This document shows positions 6,523 to 10,222 of a stretch of 10,222 bases of DNA, in pieces. Where the stretch lies: contig CAIKXW010000262.1 of assembly GCA_903831485.1 (NCBI GenBank), forward strand, positions 1 through 10,222. Reading direction: 5' to 3'. This stretch comes from an uncultured Alphaproteobacteria bacterium. GTDB lineage: Bacteria > Pseudomonadota > Alphaproteobacteria > Caulobacterales > Hyphomonadaceae. The notes beneath the pieces were generated by a model that was given only the letters and a program-made list of their open reading frames with translations, ran no database searches and had not been told where the DNA came from. Position 1 is the stretch's first letter; every line of letters starts with the position of its first letter. A program made the position numbers and the translations under genes.

Positions 6523-9500
6523 ATGACTGAAGAAAAGCTTTCACAACCTCCCCAAAGCGCAGCGATTGGTCGCAGAATCGGCCTCTTTCTCGCCGCATTG
6601 GGGATTCTCGGGCTCGCGCTCTGGTTGTTGCGTCAACCTATTGCCGAAATGATTGCGCGTAATGTTTGCGGGGGTCAGAGCCTTGTCTGCGAGCTTTCGA
6701 TCACGCGCCTCGATCTCGGCGGTGTTACGTTAACCGACATCGACGCCCGCGCTCCCGGCGCATCTGACGCGGCTGTGGCTGCACGCGAAATCGTGATCGA
6801 CTTCGCGTGGACCAGCCCGTTCTCGCTGCGCCCGACAGCCGTCTCGGGCGATCAATTGACAGTCCGCCTCGACCTCACGGGCAAGCGCTCGCCACTCGGC
6901 GACCTCGAGACCGCGATCACGAATTTCACGAAACCAAGCGATGCTCTTCCGCGGCCTCTGCCGCGTCTCGCCTTCACGCGTTTCACGCTGATCGGCGACA
7001 CGCTGTCAGGACCCGTGATCGCAAACGGCACGGTCACTGCCGCCGACGACAACGCCTTCGTCGTCGACATCGCAGCAACGCCAACATCGCTAGGCGTCGC
7101 GGGCGGCACGATGGAACTCTCCGCCGCGAGTCTGCGCGCAACCGTGGCCGGCGAGGAAATCTCCGCCGCGCTCAAGATCGACCTCGCAAACTTCATTGCG
7201 CAGGGCGTGCGTCTCGCCGACGTGCAGGTTGATGCGACGCTGCAACAGTCTGCGGGCGTGCTGAAGGGCGATGGCACGGCTCAGCTCGGCGCGGTCTCCA
7301 CCGAAACGACCAGCCTCTCGGCGACCGAGGCAAAGGCGACCATTGAGTCCGACGCGATTGGCGGCGAGTTCTCGCTCGGCGAATGGCTGTCCAGCGTGCG
7401 CCGTCTGCAGGTCAACGCCACGACAGGCGAGGGCGCGCTGTCCGACGTCACCTGGAAGAAGGCCACGCTCGCCGCCTTCATCATGCCGTCCGCAAGCGGC
7501 TCCGGCGGCGACCTCTCGCTCATCACCGAAGGCCTCGCCACACCGCAAGCTATCGCAGGCCGCATCGACGTCACTGGCAAGATGCAGGTCGAAGGCGACA
7601 CCCTCACCGTGTCCGATGGCGCCGCGACCATCTCGTCTGCCCTCCTCCGGTCGCAGCAGCGTGCGGTGATCTCCGATCTCGCCGCAGCCTCACTCGAATC
7701 CGTCCTGCCATCCTTCGCCGACGCGCTGCGCACCGCCGTCGATCGCGCCGGGCAGTCATTCAGCGTCTCCACCCCCTGGTCGGCAAGCGCCACATCGAAG
7801 GGCGTAAGCGTCTCCCTTAACTCCGGCGCCATGCTGAAGGCCGCAAGCGGCCTCGCACTCACCGCGTCGTCAACGACGAACACCCCGGTCGGCACGTTCA
7901 ACACGACAGACGGCGCATGGACGGCCGCAGGCAACCTTGCGCTTCAGGGCGGAGGTGCTCCGCCCATCACCATCAACCTCGCCAAAGCTGAAGGCACGCT
8001 CGAGCGCATCGCTCTGTCGGGCGCTGCAACTCTCCGCTCCTGGCAAGTCGGTGCAGACAGCATGTCGGCAGAATTCGTCGGCCTCGACTTGTCCTCGGAC
8101 GCAAAGGCAGGCGCCGCCGCAGGCCAGCTCTCCATTCGCCTCGACGGCGCGCTCGCCGGCGGCGTCTGGAAAGGCGTGCGCGCCAGCGGCTCGGTCGTCT
8201 CGCGCTGGGATTTCGGCGACTTCACGGCTGACGCCCCAAATGGCGCCGTCATCGAATGGCAGTCCGCCGCCTATGGCGACACGAAATTCGGCGCCGCCGC
8301 GCTTCGCTACACGCCCATCGGCCGTCTCGTCGAGCGCTCCGGCGACGACCTCGTCGGCCGGGGCAAGCTCGCCGCCGTCCGCATGCCCGTCACCGGCGCT
8401 GGCTACGCCGCCGACATCGCGCTCGGCCCCGCCGCCATCGGCTGGCGCACGGCCGGCGGCTTCCGCGCCAATTTCGACATGGAGCCCCTGACGGTCGGCC
8501 TCAAGTTGGATGAGCGTCAGGTCCCGATCCGCTTCGAAGACATCAAGGGCGCGCTCGATCTCACGCGCGGCTGGAAAGTCGCCGGCGGCTTCGATGGCGG
8601 CTCGGTGAAAGCCGATGAGGCGAACGTCGAGGACCTCAGCGGAAGGTTCGATCTGTCAGGGCAGGGCGACAGCCTCAACGGCGCGCTAACCGGCGTCGCC
8701 ATGCGCATCTTCGATTCGAACCCCGCAGCAACGCAGCGCTTCTCCGAAGCCAGCTTCCGCGCCGAAGGCTTTCTGAAGGACAGTGCGCTCACCTTCACCG
8801 GCGCCTTCAATATGGCGAAGTCCGGCATGCAGGTCGCGCAGGTCAAGGGGCGCCACGATCTCGACACAGGCGCAGGCGGTCTCACCTTTGAGCCGATCCC
8901 GCTTATCTTCCGTCCCCGCCAGTTCCAGCCGGAAGATCTCTCTCCGCTTCTCATCGGTCCCGCCAACGTAACCGGACGCCTTGATATCGGCGGCGCCGCG
9001 ACGTGGAACGCAGACGGCTTCAAGGCCTCCGGCGTGCTCGACCTGAAGAAGCTCGGCTTTGCTCTCGCATCGGCCGGCGTGTTCGAGGGCGTCTCGGGGC
9101 GCATCGAAGTCTCCGACCTCTTCAATCTGCGATCTGCGCCGGGCCAGCGCATCAGCATCGACAAGGTCACGCTCGGCCTTCCTATCGAAAAAGGCACGAT
9201 CGACTTCCAGCTCGTCGGTTTCGACGCAATCCAGCTCGAAGGCGCCGAATGGCCCTTCGTCGGCGGCTTCATCCGCGTTGATCCCGATCTCTTCGCTTTC
9301 TCCAGCAGCGCCGAGAACCGCATCGTCGCGCGCGCCGTGAACTGGGACCTCGCTGTCCTCGCCGACCAGTTCAAGCTGCCCGACCTCAAGCTCGCCGGCG
9401 TCGTCGGCGGCGAGTTCCCCGTCGTATTCACGACCGGTTCAGCCGAGATCGACAATGCTGTGCTCAAGTCAGTCAGACCGGGCGTTATCCAGTATTCAGG

Positions 9501-9801
9501 ATCGCCGGGCGAGGCTGCAGCGCAAGCGGATGACAACTCGAAAATGCTGTTCGATGCGCTGAAGGATTTTCGCTACGAGGTGCTGGAAGTGGGACTCGAT
9601 GGAAACCTGACCGGGCAGATGCTGCTGAAGCTGAGCGTTCTCGGCCGCAATCCTGACGTTATGGGCGGACAGCCATTCCAGTTGAACATCGGCATCGACA
9701 GCGCGTTGGTACCCTTGCTGACCTCGACCTTCCAGAAGCCGGACATCAGGACCGCAATCGACCAGGCGCAGGAACAAAGAGAGCGGGGGGCGCAGCAGTG
9801 A
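6523..9801 (+). CDS. ydbH: YdbH-family AsmA-like intermembrane phospholipid transport protein
   Basis: The product is a 1092-residue protein with one N-terminal transmembrane helix (~19-37, after R17-R18), then a long periplasmic region of repeating beta-strand segments typical of AsmA-like bridge proteins. The C-terminal ~200 residues (from ~890, through GGFIRVDPDLF at ~914 and RPGVIQYSG at ~985) match the YdbH C-terminal domain layout. In E. coli YdbH is one of three partly redundant AsmA-like proteins (with TamB and YhdP) that move phospholipids to the outer membrane, and it pairs with the lipoprotein YnbE. The identity is supported strongly by ynbE and ydbL directly downstream. It is longer than E. 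coli YdbH (about 880 residues). The only cysteines are C49 and C56 just after the membrane helix, probably a disulphide. The ATG at 6523 places the helix correctly; its Shine-Dalgarno is weak. Confidence 0.9.
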   Translation: MTEEKLSQPPQSAAIGRRIGLFLAALGILGLALWLLRQPIAEMIARNVCGGQSLVCELSITRLDLGGVTLTDIDARAPGASDAAVAAREIVIDFAWTSPFSLRPTAVSGDQLTVRLDLTGKRSPLGDLETAITNFTKPSDALPRPLPRLAFTRFTLIGDTLSGPVIANGTVTAADDNAFVVDIAATPTSLGVAGGTMELSAASLRATVAGEEISAALKIDLANFIAQGVRLADVQVDATLQQSAGVLKGDGTAQLGAVSTETTSLSATEAKATIESDAIGGEFSLGEWLSSVRRLQVNATTGEGALSDVTWKKATLAAFIMPSASGSGGDLSLITEGLATPQAIAGRIDVTGKMQVEGDTLTVSDGAATISSALLRSQQRAVISDLAAASLESVLPSFADALRTAVDRAGQSFSVSTPWSASATSKGVSVSLNSGAMLKAASGLALTASSTTNTPVGTFNTTDGAWTAAGNLALQGGGAPPITINLAKAEGTLERIALSGAATLRSWQVGADSMSAEFVGLDLSSDAKAGAAAGQLSIRLDGALAGGVWKGVRASGSVVSRWDFGDFTADAPNGAVIEWQSAAYGDTKFGAAALRYTPIGRLVERSGDDLVGRGKLAAVRMPVTGAGYAADIALGPAAIGWRTAGGFRANFDMEPLTVGLKLDERQVPIRFEDIKGALDLTRGWKVAGGFDGGSVKADEANVEDLSGRFDLSGQGDSLNGALTGVAMRIFDSNPAATQRFSEASFRAEGFLKDSALTFTGAFNMAKSGMQVAQVKGRHDLDTGAGGLTFEPIPLIFRPRQFQPEDLSPLLIGPANVTGRLDIGGAATWNADGFKASGVLDLKKLGFALASAGVFEGVSGRIEVSDLFNLRSAPGQRISIDKVTLGLPIEKGTIDFQLVGFDAIQLEGAEWPFVGGFIRVDPDLFAFSSSAENRIVARAVNWDLAVLADQFKLPDLKLAGVVGGEFPVVFTTGSAEIDNAVLKSVRPGVIQYSGSPGEAAAQADDNSKMLFDALKDFRYEVLEVGLDGNLTGQMLLKLSVLGRNPDVMGGQPFQLNIGIDSALVPLLTSTFQKPDIRTAIDQAQEQRERGAQQ

Positions 9802-9881
9802 CAGCCCGATTGACGCAGACCCGCGAAGAGGCAAGGCTTGCAACTCAGGCCGTCTTGGGGGCCCAACCAACGGAGCAGGCG

Positions 9882-10106
9882 ATGCCTGAAGCATCTACGA
9901 GACCCCCGGCAGCGAGACTAACGCTCGCCACGGGGGTCGCGCTCATGCTTGCAGCCGGCGCCGCCGCCTGTACGCCAACGGTACGCATTGAGGCGTCTGA
10001 CAAGCCGATCACCATAAACCTCAATGTGAAGATCGACCAGGAGATCCGCTATCGTCTCGACAAGGATCTTGAGGACACGATCGCCGCCAATCCCGATCTG
10101 TTCTGA
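9882..10106 (+). CDS. ynbE: YnbE-family outer-membrane lipoprotein
   Basis: The product is a 74-residue lipoprotein from the ATG at 9882. After a short n-region (MPEASTRPPAAR) and a hydrophobic stretch comes AAAC (C30), an atypical lipobox with Ala at -3, then a mature part of about 45 residues: CTPTVRIEASDKPITINLNV continuing KIDQEIRYRLDKDLED and ending NPDLF. This matches E. coli YnbE (about 61 residues; CTP.IEV..P.EPITINMNVKI..EI and ..DLF end) nearly block for block. In E. coli YnbE stacks onto the YdbH C-terminus to complete the bridge at the outer membrane. The start is uncertain: the frame extends to a GTG at 9798 that overlaps the ydbH stop (GTGA) and would add 28 residues before the signal sequence. 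ATG 9882 is preferred because GGAG lies 6 bases upstream and the signal peptide becomes N-terminal. Confidence 0.9.
   Translation: MPEASTRPPAARLTLATGVALMLAAGAAACTPTVRIEASDKPITINLNVKIDQEIRYRLDKDLEDTIAANPDLF
9901..9938 (+). repeat. Strong imperfect hairpin at the 5' end of ynbE
   Basis: GACCCCCG (9901-9908) pairs perfectly with CGGGGGTC (9931-9938). Inside it GCGAG (9912-9916) pairs with CTCGC (9924-9928) around a seven-base loop, with a small 3x2 internal loop between the stems. It starts 16 bases after the ynbE ATG, inside the signal-peptide codons, and could slow initiation or mark an mRNA processing site in the operon. It may also simply reflect GC-rich coding. Confidence 0.4.
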
Positions 10107-10127
10107 GGCAGGAAAAAGGAGCCTGTC

Positions 10128-10222
10128 ATGAGCATGTTCAAGAAATTCATTACCTGGATCGTCGCGATGTTTGCGGCCGCCACGCTGATGGTGGCTTACG
10201 CCGCCGACCCGGTCATCGAGCA
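10128..10222 (+). CDS. ydbL: YdbL-family (DUF1318) periplasmic protein, 5' end only
   Basis: The frame starts at ATG 10128, 21 bases after the ynbE stop, with a strong AAAAAGGAG Shine-Dalgarno 6 bases upstream, and is cut by the right edge after 31 codons. The visible part is a Sec signal peptide: MSMFKKFITW with two Lys, a hydrophobic core, and a VAYA|ADP cleavage site at about residue 25. The visible residues alone do not prove the family; the call rests on position, since ydbL follows ynbE in the E. coli ydbH-ynbE-ydbL operon and encodes a small exported DUF1318 protein reported to modulate the YdbH-YnbE pair. A second ATG at 10134 is a possible start. Confidence 0.8.
   Translation, partial: MSMFKKFITWIVAMFAAATLMVAYAADPVIE

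Noticed and set aside
8517..9536. A 339-codon minus-strand open frame inside ydbH
   Set aside because: It is rich in Ser/Pro/Arg with no recognisable motif or signal, and lies opposite the conserved C-terminal part of YdbH.
9855..9866. TTGGGGGCCCAA as an operator or terminator
   Set aside because: It is not a perfect palindrome; folding gives only a four-pair stem with a GGGC loop, too weak to support a separate feature.
1..10222. Mobile elements, CRISPR arrays, tRNA or rRNA genes, phage or toxin-antitoxin systems
   Set aside because: No transposase, integrase, regularly spaced direct repeats, cloverleaf or rRNA signatures were recognised, and base composition looks even across the window by eye.

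Overview
The window is GC-rich, densely coded bacterial DNA from a diderm (Gram-negative) organism. A YdbH/YnbE/YdbL envelope module, outer-membrane-type lipoproteins, Ala/Arg-rich proteins and codon usage ending mostly in G or C all point to a Proteobacterium. Alphaproteobacteria (Caulobacterales/Hyphomonadaceae or Sphingomonadales-like) fit best, but no rRNA or marker gene confirms this. There are eight protein genes, two of them cut by the window edges. No RNA gene, CRISPR array, insertion sequence or integration site was seen. Every encoded protein carries a signal peptide, lipobox or N-terminal membrane anchor, so this is an envelope/secretome stretch.

Region A (1-2771, minus strand) is a two-gene unit. 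The upstream gene encodes an unusual multidomain exported protein: a cysteine-less redoxin-like domain, a c-type haem domain, a copper monooxygenase module of the PHM/DBM type with all six expected copper ligands, and two EF-hands. Thirty-two bases downstream, starting at a TTG, is a secreted protein of a widespread family without known function, which runs off the left edge.

Region B (2772-3129) is a 358-base divergent intergenic region. It holds a sigma70-like promoter for the copper/haem gene whose -35 box lies inside a 24-bp dyad, and a second perfect 6-1-6 palindrome.

Region C (3130-4909) has a predicted lipoprotein with an M28-peptidase-like fold but most metal ligands replaced (plus strand), convergent with a small DUF6265-type lipoprotein (minus strand).

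Region D (4999-10222) has an anchored M23 peptidoglycan endopeptidase (minus strand) divergent from a ydbH-ynbE-ydbL operon (plus strand). In E. coli YdbH and YnbE form an inner-to-outer membrane bridge for phospholipid transport, and YdbL modulates it. The 141-base divergent spacer holds a perfect 12-bp palindrome and a small GNRA-type hairpin just upstream of the peptidase start. Cell-wall cleavage and lipid transport genes thus sit back to back around a shared control region.
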